From CAZTTG01 sp964615935 (GTDB lineage Bacteria; Planctomycetota; UBA1135; GCA-002686595): a DNA stretch of 60,198 nt. Location: the NCBI GenBank assembly GCA_964615935.1, contig CAZTTG010000033.1:1-60198 (forward strand). Reading direction: 5' to 3'. The translations under genes were made by a program, and so were the position numbers. Below are positions 1 to 8,588 of this stretch, in pieces (the stretch's first letter is position 1; each line of letters begins with the position of its first letter). The notes under the pieces were generated by a model. The model saw nothing but the letters and a program-made list of their open reading frames with translations. It had not been told where the DNA came from and made no database searches.

Positions 1-150
1 GGCGCAGCCGCGCGCAGGAGCGCGCGGCGCGATCACCGGCCTGCCCCGGCCCCCCTGGCTCGTCCATCCCCGGGCGGAGGCGCCGCCTGCGGAGCGGGCG
101 CGCCGACGAGGATTCTCCGGCACGCCTGGTCGGTCTGAGGCGAAGCCCCC

Positions 151-1371
151 CTACAGATCGGCGCGCAGGTCCTCGAGCACGGCCGCGAGCGGGACCCCGG
201 TGCTCGCCTCGAAGCTCTCCTGCACCGTCCGGTCCTGCGCGCAGCCGGCGACCATCCGGAACAGGACCCGCTCGCCGTAGTGGTAGGCGATGAAGTCGCA
301 GAGGGCCACCGACTGGGCGTAGGCGAGGTGGATGGCCTCGGCGTCCTTCCAGGAGGCCAGGTTGCCGCCCAGCTCCTCGAGGCCGAAGAGCGTCGCCTTC
401 GACAGCCGTGATCGGGCGACGGCCACGAGCCCCGCGGGCGGGGCCTCGAGCCACTGGGCCAGGCCCTCGTTGAGCCAGCCGGGCACGCCGCTCCCCCCCA
501 CCGCCTGCACGAAGGCGTGGACCAGCTCGTGCCGCAGGACCCGGGTCAGGGCCGCCTCCTTGCCCTCCAGGTCCCCGACCGGCACGCGGATGGTGCCGTC
601 GAAGGCGCCGCCGGCCCAGTCGCCCAGGCCCGTCACCCGGTCGAAGGACTCGCGGCGGTAGAGCACCACTCGGATGCGACGTCCCCCGGCCTCCACCACC
701 GGATCCCGGCCGAAGGCCTCGCGGAGCTCGCCGTAGGCGGCCTCGAGGGTGTCGAGCACCCGGTGGGACTCGTGCAGGAGCTCCGCGCGCTCCCCGTCGT
801 AGGAGAGCTCGAAGCTCGCCGAGCCCTCGCGCCAGAAGCCGCCCTCCACCTCGGCCTCGCGCCGCCACTGGCCGAGCCGGTCCTCCAGGCCCTCGCGGTC
901 CGGCGCCAGCTCGAAGGCGCGCTCGAGCAGCTCGATGCCGTCCCCGGGCTGCCCCCCCTCCGCGCGGCGCGCGCGCGCGAGCCGCGCCAGGGCCTCGGCC
1001 AGGTTGAGGCGGAAGACATCCCGCTCGGGCTCCCCCTCGACGCAGGACTCGAGGAGCTCGACCGCGCGCTCCAGCTCGCCGGCGGCCAGCTCCTCGATGG
1101 CCCGGTTGTTGATCTCGTTCCAGCGGGCAATCCCGCCCTCGGCCCTCGAGAGCTCCCCCTCGGCCACGGGCAGGGGCTCGCCCACGGGCACCCTCCGTCC
1201 GGAGAGCCGGGCGGGTGGGCGGGCCTCGGACAGCTCCGGGGGCGGCGGGGAGGGATCGCCGCGGAAGAAGCGCGGGGCCAGCCAGCCCGCGCCCGCGCAC
1301 AGGGCCAGGAAGGGGATGATCCAGATCGCGCTCGGGGAGCTCCTCACGGGACTCGCGCTCGTGCGCTGCAC
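151..1371 (-). CDS. membrane-anchored TPR/gluzincin metallopeptidase (DUF1570-like)
   Basis: The product has 406 residues. An N-terminal hydrophobic segment (about residues 15-33) probably anchors it in the inner membrane with the rest outside. Residues 80-170 are helical and TPR-like. The C-terminal half holds the zinc-protease motif HELVH (residues 281-285) followed by the downstream Glu motif NEGLAQW, the arrangement of the peptidase MA/gluzincin clan, which supports an intact active site. The substrate is unknown. The start is the ATG just before the signal-anchor. It ends far from any other minus-strand gene and begins only 20 bases after the kinase gene on the same strand, so the two may be cotranscribed. 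Family membership is inferred from motifs only. Confidence 0.75.
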   Translation of the reverse strand: MQRTSASPVRSSPSAIWIIPFLALCAGAGWLAPRFFRGDPSPPPPELSEARPPARLSGRRVPVGEPLPVAEGELSRAEGGIARWNEINNRAIEELAAGELERAVELLESCVEGEPERDVFRLNLAEALARLARARRAEGGQPGDGIELLERAFELAPDREGLEDRLGQWRREAEVEGGFWREGSASFELSYDGERAELLHESHRVLDTLEAAYGELREAFGRDPVVEAGGRRIRVVLYRRESFDRVTGLGDWAGGAFDGTIRVPVGDLEGKEAALTRVLRHELVHAFVQAVGGSGVPGWLNEGLAQWLEAPPAGLVAVARSRLSKATLFGLEELGGNLASWKDAEAIHLAYAQSVALCDFIAYHYGERVLFRMVAGCAQDRTVQESFEASTGVPLAAVLEDLRADL

Positions 1372-1390
1372 GCGGGCCGCGGGCCGGGAT

Positions 1391-2563
1391 TCAGCGCCGG
1401 CGGCGCCGGGTCCCCGGCGGTGCCCGGCGGGCCCGCTCGCGCACCTCCTTCTCGTAGTCCAGGCTCTCGCGCCCTTCGAGCTGCGAGCGGATGTCCTCCA
1501 GGAGCTCCTCCCAGGACTGGTAGCGGTCCTCCACGTCCTTGGCCATCATCTTCTCGATGAAGTACTGCAGGTGGGGCGAGAGCTTGCGGCTCTTCAGCTC
1601 GGAGGAGGAGAGCGACTCCATCACCTGCATGCGCAGGACCTCGTGGTCGTCGGAGCTGTCGAAGGGCAGGCGTCCCACCACCAGGTGGAAGAGCGTGACC
1701 CCGCAGCTGTAGATGTCGGCGCGCATGTCGGGCACGGCCCCGCCGCGAGCCTGCTCGGGCGAGAGGTAGTGCACCGTGCCGACCGTGCTGTCGTCGGGGC
1801 AGGCCTCCTCCTCGGCGCCGGCGGCGAAGCCCAGGTCGATCAGCTTCATCGTGGCGTTCTGGTCGAGCATGACGTTGCCCGGCTTGACGTCCCGGTGGAT
1901 CACGTTCTGCTCGGCGAGGTAGGCCAGCACCTCGGCCACCGTCAGGACGATCCGCAGGGCGGCGGTCTCGTCGAAGGCGCGCCCCTCGTCCAGGTATTCC
2001 AGCAGGGTGCGGCCGTCGATGAACTCCATGCGCGAGAAGTAGGTCTGGCCGCTGCGGGCCACCCCGTATCCCGCCACCAGGCCGGGATGGGAGAGCCGCT
2101 CCAGCAGGCGCGCCTCCGCGATGAAGGCCTTGCGGGTGGGCGCGTGCCGGGTGCTCTCGGGCTTGAGCACCTTCAGCGCCAGGACCCGCCCGGTCTTCTT
2201 CTCGCGCACCTGGAAGACGTCCGCCGTGCCGCCCGTGCCGACCATGGCGAGGATCTCGTGGCCCGGGATCTCGGGGATCTGGCCGCCCTTGGTGCGCCTC
2301 AGGCGGGCGATCTCGCGGGGATCCCAGCCGATGTCCGCTTCCAGCAGGTGGTCCAGGTCATCCCCGTCCTTGAGGCGGGTGTAGAGCGACTCGGCGGTCC
2401 CCTTGTCGAGGTGACCCCGATGCACCAGGACCGCCAGGAACTCGACGTCGCGCTTGGCCTGCATCACCTCAGTGTAGTCCGCGATCGAGCCGCGGCCCAA
2501 GCGCGAGCCACGCCCGCGGCCGGTCCGCCAGCGCCCCCGGCTCGTGAAGAAGGGTAGTCTCAT
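1391..2563 (-). CDS. Ser/Thr protein kinase
   Basis: This is a Hanks-type kinase of 390 residues. The glycine loop (GTGGTADVF), the ATP-binding Lys (LALKVLK), the catalytic loop IHRDVKPGN near residue 222, a DLG in place of DFG, and the SPEQARG activation-segment motif are all visible. About 100 residues precede the kinase domain and include a short helical region without a recognised domain. No membrane span follows the domain, and the tail is basic (ends PGTRRRRR), so the protein is probably cytoplasmic. The start was chosen at 2563 because GAGGAG lies just upstream; an in-frame ATG 111 bases earlier would add a Pro/Ala-rich stretch of poor quality. Confidence 0.92.
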   Translation of the reverse strand: MRLPFFTSRGRWRTGRGRGSRLGRGSIADYTEVMQAKRDVEFLAVLVHRGHLDKGTAESLYTRLKDGDDLDHLLEADIGWDPREIARLRRTKGGQIPEIPGHEILAMVGTGGTADVFQVREKKTGRVLALKVLKPESTRHAPTRKAFIAEARLLERLSHPGLVAGYGVARSGQTYFSRMEFIDGRTLLEYLDEGRAFDETAALRIVLTVAEVLAYLAEQNVIHRDVKPGNVMLDQNATMKLIDLGFAAGAEEEACPDDSTVGTVHYLSPEQARGGAVPDMRADIYSCGVTLFHLVVGRLPFDSSDDHEVLRMQVMESLSSSELKSRKLSPHLQYFIEKMMAKDVEDRYQSWEELLEDIRSQLEGRESLDYEKEVRERARRAPPGTRRRRR

Positions 2564-2778
2564 GCCCGCTCCTCGACGGCGCGCCTGCCGCGCCAGGCCT
2601 CCTGCCGTCGTTTGCGCCGCCGGGCCGGCCCGGGGAGGGCTCGGGGGAGCCGGCGGCGGCCCCGGCCCCCTCATCGGAGCCGGCGGGGTCGTTTCCTCAC
2701 GGAAACCGCTCAGGATCGCCGTGCGGGGAGGTCGCGCGGGGCGCGAGGCGGCGGCGATTGCCCGCCTCCGAGGCCCTT

Positions 2779-2786
2779 GCTACGCT
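2779..2786 (+). promoter_or_regulatory. -10-like box GCTACGCT
   Basis: GCTACGCT lies 15 bases before the ATG at 2802, and no Shine-Dalgarno sequence is visible in between. Spacing suggests a very short or absent leader. The same GCTAN(G/C)CT pattern occurs before several other genes in the window. Confidence 0.4.
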
Positions 2787-2801
2787 CCCCCCCCGCCTGC
2801 C

Positions 2802-4193
2802 ATGAAGCCCACGATCCACCGCCTCCGGCCCCTCCTGGTGGCCCTCGCCCTGGCCGGCCCGGGCCTGGCCGTGGGGGTCTCGCAGCTGGAAGGGGAGGTG
2901 GCCGCCACCGCGCTGGACACCTGCATCTCCTTCGAGGAGCTCGACCGGATCCTGGTCGAGAAGCACGCCATGTCCCCGGCCGGCCGGGATGCGCTCGACC
3001 ACCTCCTGCAGATCAAGGTCCTCGAGAAGCTGGCCCGCGAGGCGCGGGTCCAGCCCTCCCCGGCCGAGATCGAGGGGATGTGGAACCGCATCGAGGCCCA
3101 GGTGATCGAGTCCGGGCAGGCGCCCAACCTGCGCACCTGGCTGCGCCAGGAGCACCGGCCCGAGTGGCTGTTCCGCCAGTCGCTGCGGCTGGCCATCGTC
3201 CACGAGCGCCTCGCGCGCCGCGCCCTGGGCATCGCCGAGGGCCGCGACGTGAGCCGCGAGCTGCAGGAGATGTGGCTGGACCAGATCATCGAGGAGCGCG
3301 GGACCGAGCTGCCCTCTCCCCCCTGGGAGGACGGCGTGGCCGGGCGCTGCGGAGACCTGGCGATCGGCGCCGACGAGTACCTCCTGCACCTGCACTGGCT
3401 CCTGCCCCACCAGGACCTCACCGACGCCTGTCGGCACCTGGTGCTGGTCCGGCGCATGCGCTCGCGCATGCCCGACCTCTCGCAGGAGGCGATCGATCGG
3501 GAGGTCGAGCGGGAGCTCGGCCGGCGCCGCGCCAAGGTGGCCGCCAACCCCAAGTACCAGGGCATCACCTACGAGCAGATCATGGTGGCCCGGGGCCAGC
3601 TCCCCGGGACGGTCGCCGCCGATCCGGAGCTTCAGGCCTCGGCCCTGACCCACCTGTGGGTGGACCGCAACCACGGCGAGGCGGGGCTGCGGCGGATCTA
3701 CGCCGCCGAGCGCGCCCACTTCGACGGCCGCTTCGGCGAGGCCTGGCGGTGCTGGGTGATCTTCCTCAACGCCGCGGTGCTCCCCAACCCCCTCAACCCG
3801 CGCTCGTTCGAGGAGGCCGCGGCCGAGCTCGAGAAGCTGGCGCGCGGGATCGAGGACCTGGAGGACCTGCAGCGGCTCGCCGGGGAGCACTCCGAGGACC
3901 CCCGGACGCGCGCCCGCGGGGGTGAGCTGGGCTGGGTCGGTCGCGGCGACGAGCGCGTCTCCGAGCCGATCCGTCAGGCGGTCTTCGAGGCCTTCGGCTC
4001 GGGCGAGCCGCCCGCCGCGCGCCTCCTGGGTCCCGTCCGCCTGCCGGACGGGGTGATCCTCCTGTGGGTGGGCGAGCGGCGCGAGGCGCCCGGCTGGGAG
4101 GAGATGTCCGCCCTGGTGCACCTCGAGCTGCGGCGCCGCTTCACCGCCGAGGTGCTGCCCGAGGGTGCCCTCTCGACCTATCTCGACATCTGA
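2802..4193 (+). CDS. secreted parvulin-type peptidyl-prolyl isomerase (SurA/PpiC-like)
   Basis: The product has 463 residues and begins with a clear Sec signal (Arg, then a Leu/Ala-rich core to about residue 25). The middle is helical, as in SurA/PrsA chaperone regions. Residues of roughly 300-440 match the parvulin fold, with the family signature GGELGWVGRG followed by a beta-strand ending LLWVGERREA. The protein probably folds or escorts exported proteins in the periplasm. The ATG at 2802 follows a -10-like box by 15 bases with no ribosome-binding site, so translation may be leaderless; the longer upstream reading frame is GC-rich filler. It is divergent from the kinase gene. Confidence 0.8.
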   Translation: MKPTIHRLRPLLVALALAGPGLAVGVSQLEGEVAATALDTCISFEELDRILVEKHAMSPAGRDALDHLLQIKVLEKLAREARVQPSPAEIEGMWNRIEAQVIESGQAPNLRTWLRQEHRPEWLFRQSLRLAIVHERLARRALGIAEGRDVSRELQEMWLDQIIEERGTELPSPPWEDGVAGRCGDLAIGADEYLLHLHWLLPHQDLTDACRHLVLVRRMRSRMPDLSQEAIDREVERELGRRRAKVAANPKYQGITYEQIMVARGQLPGTVAADPELQASALTHLWVDRNHGEAGLRRIYAAERAHFDGRFGEAWRCWVIFLNAAVLPNPLNPRSFEEAAAELEKLARGIEDLEDLQRLAGEHSEDPRTRARGGELGWVGRGDERVSEPIRQAVFEAFGSGEPPAARLLGPVRLPDGVILLWVGERREAPGWEEMSALVHLELRRRFTAEVLPEGALSTYLDI

Positions 4194-4225
4194 CGGCCAC
4201 TCGCATCCTGAGCCGGGGAGAGTCC

Positions 4226-4519
4226 ATGCTGATCGGAAAGGTAGTCGGCAGCGTCGTCGCGACGCGCAAGGACGAGAAGCTGGAGGGGCGCAAGCTCCTG
4301 GTGGTGCAGGTGCACGACCACGAGAACCAGCCCACCGCCCAGTACGTGGTGGCGGTGGACTCGGTCCAGGCCGGCATGGACGACATGGTGCTGTACGCCA
4401 CCGGCTCGAGCGCTCGGCAGACGACGCTCACCGAGGGCCGGCCTTGCGACGCGGCCATCATGGCGGTGGTGGACTCCTGGGACCTGGGCGGCGAGAACGT
4501 CTACGAGAAGTGGGCCTAG
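4226..4519 (+). CDS. microcompartment vertex protein, EutN/CcmL family (copy 1)
   Basis: The product has 97 residues, the usual size for the pentameric BMC-P shell subunit. It opens with MLIGKVVGSVVAT and has the family pattern of beta-strands ending in VVAVDSVQAG and AAIMAVVDSWD. Such subunits cap the vertices of protein-shelled organelles. A GGGGAGAG ribosome-binding site precedes the ATG. It is the first of three vertex genes in a row, followed by an aldolase; overlaps and short gaps indicate one operon. No hexameric BMC-H shell gene is in the window, so the shell facets must come from elsewhere if a compartment is made. Confidence 0.9.
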   Translation: MLIGKVVGSVVATRKDEKLEGRKLLVVQVHDHENQPTAQYVVAVDSVQAGMDDMVLYATGSSARQTTLTEGRPCDAAIMAVVDSWDLGGENVYEKWA

Positions 4520-4525
4520 AGCGCC

Positions 4526-4837
4526 GTGTACCTCGCACGAGTCACCGGGCGGCTGGTCGCCGATCATCGCTACGAGGGGCTGGAGGGCGTCCCCTTCCAG
4601 CTCATCCAGCCGCTGGACGAGGACGGCCTGCCCATGGGGCCGCAGCTGGTGGCCTGCGCCGCCATCGCCTCGGGGCCGGGGGACCTGGTGCACTTCGTCG
4701 ACGGCCGCGAGGCGGCCCTGGCCTGCCCGCGCACCTTCGTGCCGGTGGACGTCGCGATCATCGGCTTCGTCAGCCAGGCCTTCGCCGGCGGCCGCTTCAT
4801 CGGCCGCGAGGCGCCCGACGGCCCGGGGGAGGCCTGA
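4526..4837 (+). CDS. microcompartment vertex protein, EutN/CcmL family (copy 2)
   Basis: The product has 103 residues and a GTG start six bases after the previous stop. It begins MYLARVTGRLVADHR, typical of BMC-P proteins, with the later strand VPVDVAIIGFVSQ. It is the most divergent of the three copies. Having several different vertex proteins in one locus is known for planctomycete and verrucomicrobial sugar-degrading compartments, where they are thought to occupy different vertices. Its stop overlaps the start of copy 3 by one base, so the two are translationally coupled. Confidence 0.88.
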   Translation: MYLARVTGRLVADHRYEGLEGVPFQLIQPLDEDGLPMGPQLVACAAIASGPGDLVHFVDGREAALACPRTFVPVDVAIIGFVSQAFAGGRFIGREAPDGPGEA

Positions 4838-5118
4838 TGTTCCTGGCGGAGGTCATCGGCACGGTGGTGTCGCCGGTCCAGATCCCCATCCTGGACGGCG
4901 AGAAGCTCCTGCTCCTGCGCCCGGTGACCCCGCGGGGCGAGCGCACCGGCAAGACCCGGGTGGGCATCGACCGGGCCCAGGCGGGGGTGGGCGACCGCGT
5001 GCTGGTGCTCGACGAGGGCAACGGCGCGCGCCAGATCCTGGGGGACCCCGACGGCGCGGTGAAGACCGTGGTGGTGGGCGTGGTGGACTACCTGGAGCTG
5101 GCGGAGGACACGGCATGA
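4837..5118 (+). CDS. microcompartment vertex protein, EutN/CcmL family (copy 3)
   Basis: The product has 93 residues. It begins MFLAEVIGTVVSPVQ and ends with the strand TVVVGVVDYLEL, matching the EutN/CcmL family from end to end. The ATG overlaps the stop of copy 2, and its own end overlaps the aldolase start by four bases (ATGA arrangement). This coupling to the aldolase argues that enzyme and shell are made together. Confidence 0.9.
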   Translation: MFLAEVIGTVVSPVQIPILDGEKLLLLRPVTPRGERTGKTRVGIDRAQAGVGDRVLVLDEGNGARQILGDPDGAVKTVVVGVVDYLELAEDTA

Positions 5119-5843
5119 GCACGCCCCCCCGCGAGGCCTGGAGCGAGGAGCAGGCGCGCCAGCGCAAGGCCCTGTGCGAGGTCGGCCGCCTGTGCTACGA
5201 GCGGGGACACGTGGTCGGCGTCGACGGCAACCTCTCGGTGCGCCTGGCCGACGGCACCGTCCTGATCACCCCCTCGGGCGCGATGAAGGGCTTCCTCGAG
5301 CCGCACCACATCGCCCACATCGACATGTCGGGCGAGGTCGTGGACGGAGGCCCGCGGGCCTCCTCGGAGAAGGCCGTCCATCTCATCGCCTACGAGAAGC
5401 GCGCCGACGTCAGGGCGGTGGTGCACGCCCACCCGCCCCACGCGGTGGCCATGAGCATCGCCGGCTTCGACCTCAAGGCCCCCTTCATCCCCGAGGTCAT
5501 CGTCACCATCGGCGGCATCCCCACCGCCCCCTTCGGCACCCCTGGCACCGCCGAGCTGGCCCGGACCATCGCCGACGTGGTGGTGTGCTCCGACACCATG
5601 GTGCTGGCCAACCACGGGACCCTGACCCTGGGCGCCAACCTGCTGGACGCCTTCAAGAAGCTCGACATGATCGAGCACACCGCCCGCATCCTGTGGCTGG
5701 CCCAGTGCGTGGGCCACATCCAGCCCCTGGCGCGGGAGCAGGTCGACAAGCTGCTGGCCACCCGCCAGCAGCTCGGCATCGACACGCCCAACGTCCTCCA
5801 GGACCCCTGCCCCGCGCCCCGCCGGCCGGGGGAGGACCGGTAG
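5115..5843 (+). CDS. class II (zinc) aldolase, fuculose/rhamnulose-phosphate aldolase-like
   Basis: The product has 242 residues. The zinc site of the class II aldolase/adducin family is visible as HAHPPH (His104, His106) and a later ANHGTLTLG; SSE (Glu85) matches the catalytic acid; GNLSVRL is the usual early loop. These enzymes cleave deoxy-sugar phosphates such as L-fuculose-1-phosphate to an aldehyde plus dihydroxyacetone phosphate. The adjoining vertex genes suggest it works in a compartment that confines lactaldehyde, as known in Planctomycetes. No aldehyde dehydrogenase, PduL or kinase is nearby. Substrate assignment is inference. Confidence 0.85.
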   Translation: MSTPPREAWSEEQARQRKALCEVGRLCYERGHVVGVDGNLSVRLADGTVLITPSGAMKGFLEPHHIAHIDMSGEVVDGGPRASSEKAVHLIAYEKRADVRAVVHAHPPHAVAMSIAGFDLKAPFIPEVIVTIGGIPTAPFGTPGTAELARTIADVVVCSDTMVLANHGTLTLGANLLDAFKKLDMIEHTARILWLAQCVGHIQPLAREQVDKLLATRQQLGIDTPNVLQDPCPAPRRPGEDR

Positions 5844-5869
5844 CCGCGCATCCGGCGCGGCCTCCAGCC

Positions 5870-6553
5870 ATGCCCCTCCCGCGCGGGTCCCTCGGGTGCC
5901 TCCTGCTGTCCTGCCTCGCGTGCGCCTGCTCGGAGCCGCCCCCAGCCATGAATCAGACGCCCGTCGCGGGTGAGGTCGAGCTCGGGGGCGGCCGCATCCA
6001 CACCCTCGCGGCCGGGGCCGTCGGGGGGCCGGCCGTGGTCCTCCTGCACGGGGCGCGGTTCTCGGCCGAGACCTGGAGGGAGCTCGGGACCCTGGAGCTC
6101 CTCGCCGAGCGGGGCCTGAGGGGCATCGCCGTGGACCTGCCCGGCTTCGGCGGATCGCCGAGCTTCGAGCACGCCGCCGAGGCCCTGGTGGGCGAGCTCC
6201 TGGAGGGCCTCGAGCTCGACCGGCCGGTGCTGGTCTCGCCCTCGATGAGCGGACGCTACGCCCTGCCGGCGGTCGTCGGGCGCTCCGGCCTCCTGGCCGG
6301 CTTCGTGGCCGTGGCGCCGGTGGGCATCCCCGACTTCGCCGACCGCCTCGAGGGGCTGGAGCTCCCCACCCTGGCGATCTGGGGCGGCGAGGACCGGATC
6401 GTGCCCCCGGAGCTGGCCCAGCGCCTGGTCGAGCTCGTGCCCGGGGCCGAGAAGCTCGTCCTGAAGGGGGCCGGGCACCCCTGCTACCTGGAACGGCCCG
6501 AGGACTTCCACCGGGCACTCCTGGACTTCGCCGAGCGGGTTCTGACGCGGTAG
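5870..6553 (+). CDS. alpha/beta-hydrolase lipoprotein
   Basis: The product has 227 residues. The N-terminus (LLLSCLACACSE) looks like a lipoprotein signal, with acylation at a Cys near residue 18-20. The hydrolase core shows the oxyanion region VVLLHGARFSAETW, a nucleophile elbow S-P-S-M-S (Ser125 likely; the usual Gly is replaced by Ser), the Asp of GGEDRIVP and the His of GAGHPCYLE. It should therefore be an active serine hydrolase in the cell envelope, of unknown substrate. It lies 26 bases after the aldolase on the same strand and may be in the same transcript, but a role in sugar breakdown is not evident. Confidence 0.8.
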   Translation: MPLPRGSLGCLLLSCLACACSEPPPAMNQTPVAGEVELGGGRIHTLAAGAVGGPAVVLLHGARFSAETWRELGTLELLAERGLRGIAVDLPGFGGSPSFEHAAEALVGELLEGLELDRPVLVSPSMSGRYALPAVVGRSGLLAGFVAVAPVGIPDFADRLEGLELPTLAIWGGEDRIVPPELAQRLVELVPGAEKLVLKGAGHPCYLERPEDFHRALLDFAERVLTR

Positions 6554-6577
6554 GCGTATCCTCGCCGCGTGGCCATC

Positions 6578-6585
6578 GCTACCCT
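6578..6585 (+). promoter_or_regulatory. -10-like box GCTACCCT
   Basis: GCTACCCT lies 42 bases before the radical SAM start codon, in the only gap between that gene and the hydrolase. It matches the recurrent GCTAN(G/C)CT pattern of this window. Confidence 0.35.
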
Positions 6586-6627
6586 GGCCGGCTTCGAACC
6601 GACCGATCGACCACCGAGACGAGCTGT

Positions 6628-8574
6628 ATGAAGAAGGTCCTGCTCACGAGCGTCTGCCGCCCCATAGGCCCATCCTGCGGGGACGCGCCCAGCGTGGGCT
6701 ACGAGCTCCTGCACGGGCAGGTCACGCGCGCCCAGGGCCTGTTCAGTCCCCGCTCTCGGCACATCCACTTCTCCCTGGAGTACCTGGCCGAGAACATCGA
6801 GACGCCCTGCGTGGTCCTGCAGTATCCCTCCAAGAAGGAGCTGATCCGCGAGCTCAAGAAGGGCTACGACTTCGTGGGCGTCTCCTTCCTGCTGGCCCTC
6901 TTCCACCGGATGAAGGACGTGGTCGAGCTCGTCCGCAAGTACTCCCCCTCGTCCAAGATCATCCTCGGCGGCTACGGGACGGTGCTCTCCGACGAGGCCC
7001 TGGCCCCCTTTGGCGACCACATCTGCCGCGGTGAAGGCGTCGCCTTCATGCGCGAGCTCCTGGGCGAGCCCGAGCCCAGCGGGACCTTCCGGCACCCCCT
7101 GATCGTCAGCCACCTCAAGGTCTTCGGGGCGCGCGCCTCCAAGACCGGCATGATCTTCGCCGGGCTGGGCTGCCCCTCCGGCTGCGACTTCTGCTGCACC
7201 TCCCACTTCTTCAAGCGCCGCCACATCAAGCTGCTCCCGACCGGCCAGGAGATCTACGAGGTCGTCGAGCGCTACCTCGAGCTGGATCCAGACATCAGCC
7301 TGGTGGTGCTCGACGAGGACTTCCTGCTGAACAAGCGCCGGGCGATGGAGTTCCGCGACTGCGTGCTGCGCGGCGGGAAGGCCCTCTCCATCTTCGCCTT
7401 CGCCAGCATCCGCGCCCTCAGCCAGTACACCACCGAGGAGATCGTCGAGATGGGGATCGACGGCGTGTGGATCGGCTACGAGGGCACCCGTTCGGGCTAC
7501 GCCAAGCAGGAGGGGCGCGCCCCCGCCGAGCTCTTCCGGGACCTGCGCGAGCACGGGATCGGGATCCTGGCCTCGATGATCGTGGGCATGCCCTACCAGG
7601 ACGAGGAGATCGTCGAGCGGGAGCTCGACGGGCTCCTGGAGCTGGAGCCCGATCTGGGCCAGTACCTCATCTACGGGCCGACCCCGGGCACGCCCTTCTA
7701 CGAGCGCGTCATGGAGGAGGGTCTGCTGCGCGAGGACCTGGCCGCCGATCCCGAGCTCTACTACAAGACCTGCGACGGCTTCTCCTCGATGGTCCGCCAC
7801 CCCGAGCTCACGCCGGATCAGATCGAGGCCCTCCAGCAGCGCTGTTACCGGGAGGACTTCCAGCGGCTGGGGCCCTCGATCTACCGCTCGCTGGACACCT
7901 GGATCCGGGGCTATCGAACCCTGCGCGGCTCCCCCAACCCGGCGCTGCAGCGCAAGGCCGAGAAGCTCGCCCGCGACATCCGCCGGGCCTATCCGATCTT
8001 CCTCGCCGGGCGCCTCTTCGGCCCCAACTCCGCTGTCCGCCGCCGGATCGCCGGGCTGCAGAGGCAGATCCACGAGCACATCGGCCGGCCGACCCGCTCC
8101 GAGCGCCTGGAGTCGCTCATGGCCGCGAGCCTGGCGCTGTGGACGGGCTTCAAGCTGAAGCTCGGGCTGTTCCAGCATCCCTCACTCGTGAAGCACGCCT
8201 ATCGCCTGCCCGCCGAGGCGCCCCGACCGGCGCGGATCTGGCGCCGGCTGACCCGGCTCGACCACCCCGTCTCGGTCGAGGTGCGGGCCGACCGCACCAT
8301 GTGGGTCCGCGTGGACGGCGGGCTGGGGATCGAGCAGGCCACGAAGCTGGCGGAGCAGACGAGACAGGCTCTGCAGCGCACCCGGGACCGCCTGGTCCTC
8401 GACCTGAAGCGGCTCACCGAGCTGGAGGGTGAGGCGGCCGGGCGCCTGGCCGAGATCCTGGCCGACTACCGCGACCGCATCCGGATCCTGGCGCCCGCGA
8501 CCCTGGCCCGGCCGGGCGTGGCGGCCGCCCTGGCGGTGTTCACCCTCTACCAGCAGGGCCCGACGCTCGGCTGA
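6628..8574 (+). CDS. B12-binding radical SAM protein with C-terminal STAS-like domain
   Basis: The product has 648 residues. Residues 40-140 resemble a cobalamin-binding Rossmann domain (VGVSFLLALFHR, then KIILGGYGT) without the usual Asp-x-His-x-x-Gly ligand motif. The radical SAM cluster motif is CPSGCDFC (Cys182, Cys186, Cys189), in the C-x3-C-x2-C spacing that binds the 4Fe-4S cluster. The catalytic barrel runs to about residue 400, followed by a helical region. The last 100 residues look like a STAS/anti-anti-sigma-type fold (RLVLDLKRLTELEGEAAGRL), an unusual attachment. The closest named class would be the B12-binding methyltransferase/cyclase group; the substrate is unknown and no biosynthetic neighbours help. 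Confidence 0.85.
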   Translation: MKKVLLTSVCRPIGPSCGDAPSVGYELLHGQVTRAQGLFSPRSRHIHFSLEYLAENIETPCVVLQYPSKKELIRELKKGYDFVGVSFLLALFHRMKDVVELVRKYSPSSKIILGGYGTVLSDEALAPFGDHICRGEGVAFMRELLGEPEPSGTFRHPLIVSHLKVFGARASKTGMIFAGLGCPSGCDFCCTSHFFKRRHIKLLPTGQEIYEVVERYLELDPDISLVVLDEDFLLNKRRAMEFRDCVLRGGKALSIFAFASIRALSQYTTEEIVEMGIDGVWIGYEGTRSGYAKQEGRAPAELFRDLREHGIGILASMIVGMPYQDEEIVERELDGLLELEPDLGQYLIYGPTPGTPFYERVMEEGLLREDLAADPELYYKTCDGFSSMVRHPELTPDQIEALQQRCYREDFQRLGPSIYRSLDTWIRGYRTLRGSPNPALQRKAEKLARDIRRAYPIFLAGRLFGPNSAVRRRIAGLQRQIHEHIGRPTRSERLESLMAASLALWTGFKLKLGLFQHPSLVKHAYRLPAEAPRPARIWRRLTRLDHPVSVEVRADRTMWVRVDGGLGIEQATKLAEQTRQALQRTRDRLVLDLKRLTELEGEAAGRLAEILADYRDRIRILAPATLARPGVAAALAVFTLYQQGPTLG

Positions 8575-8588
8575 GGCGGGCGCGTCGG

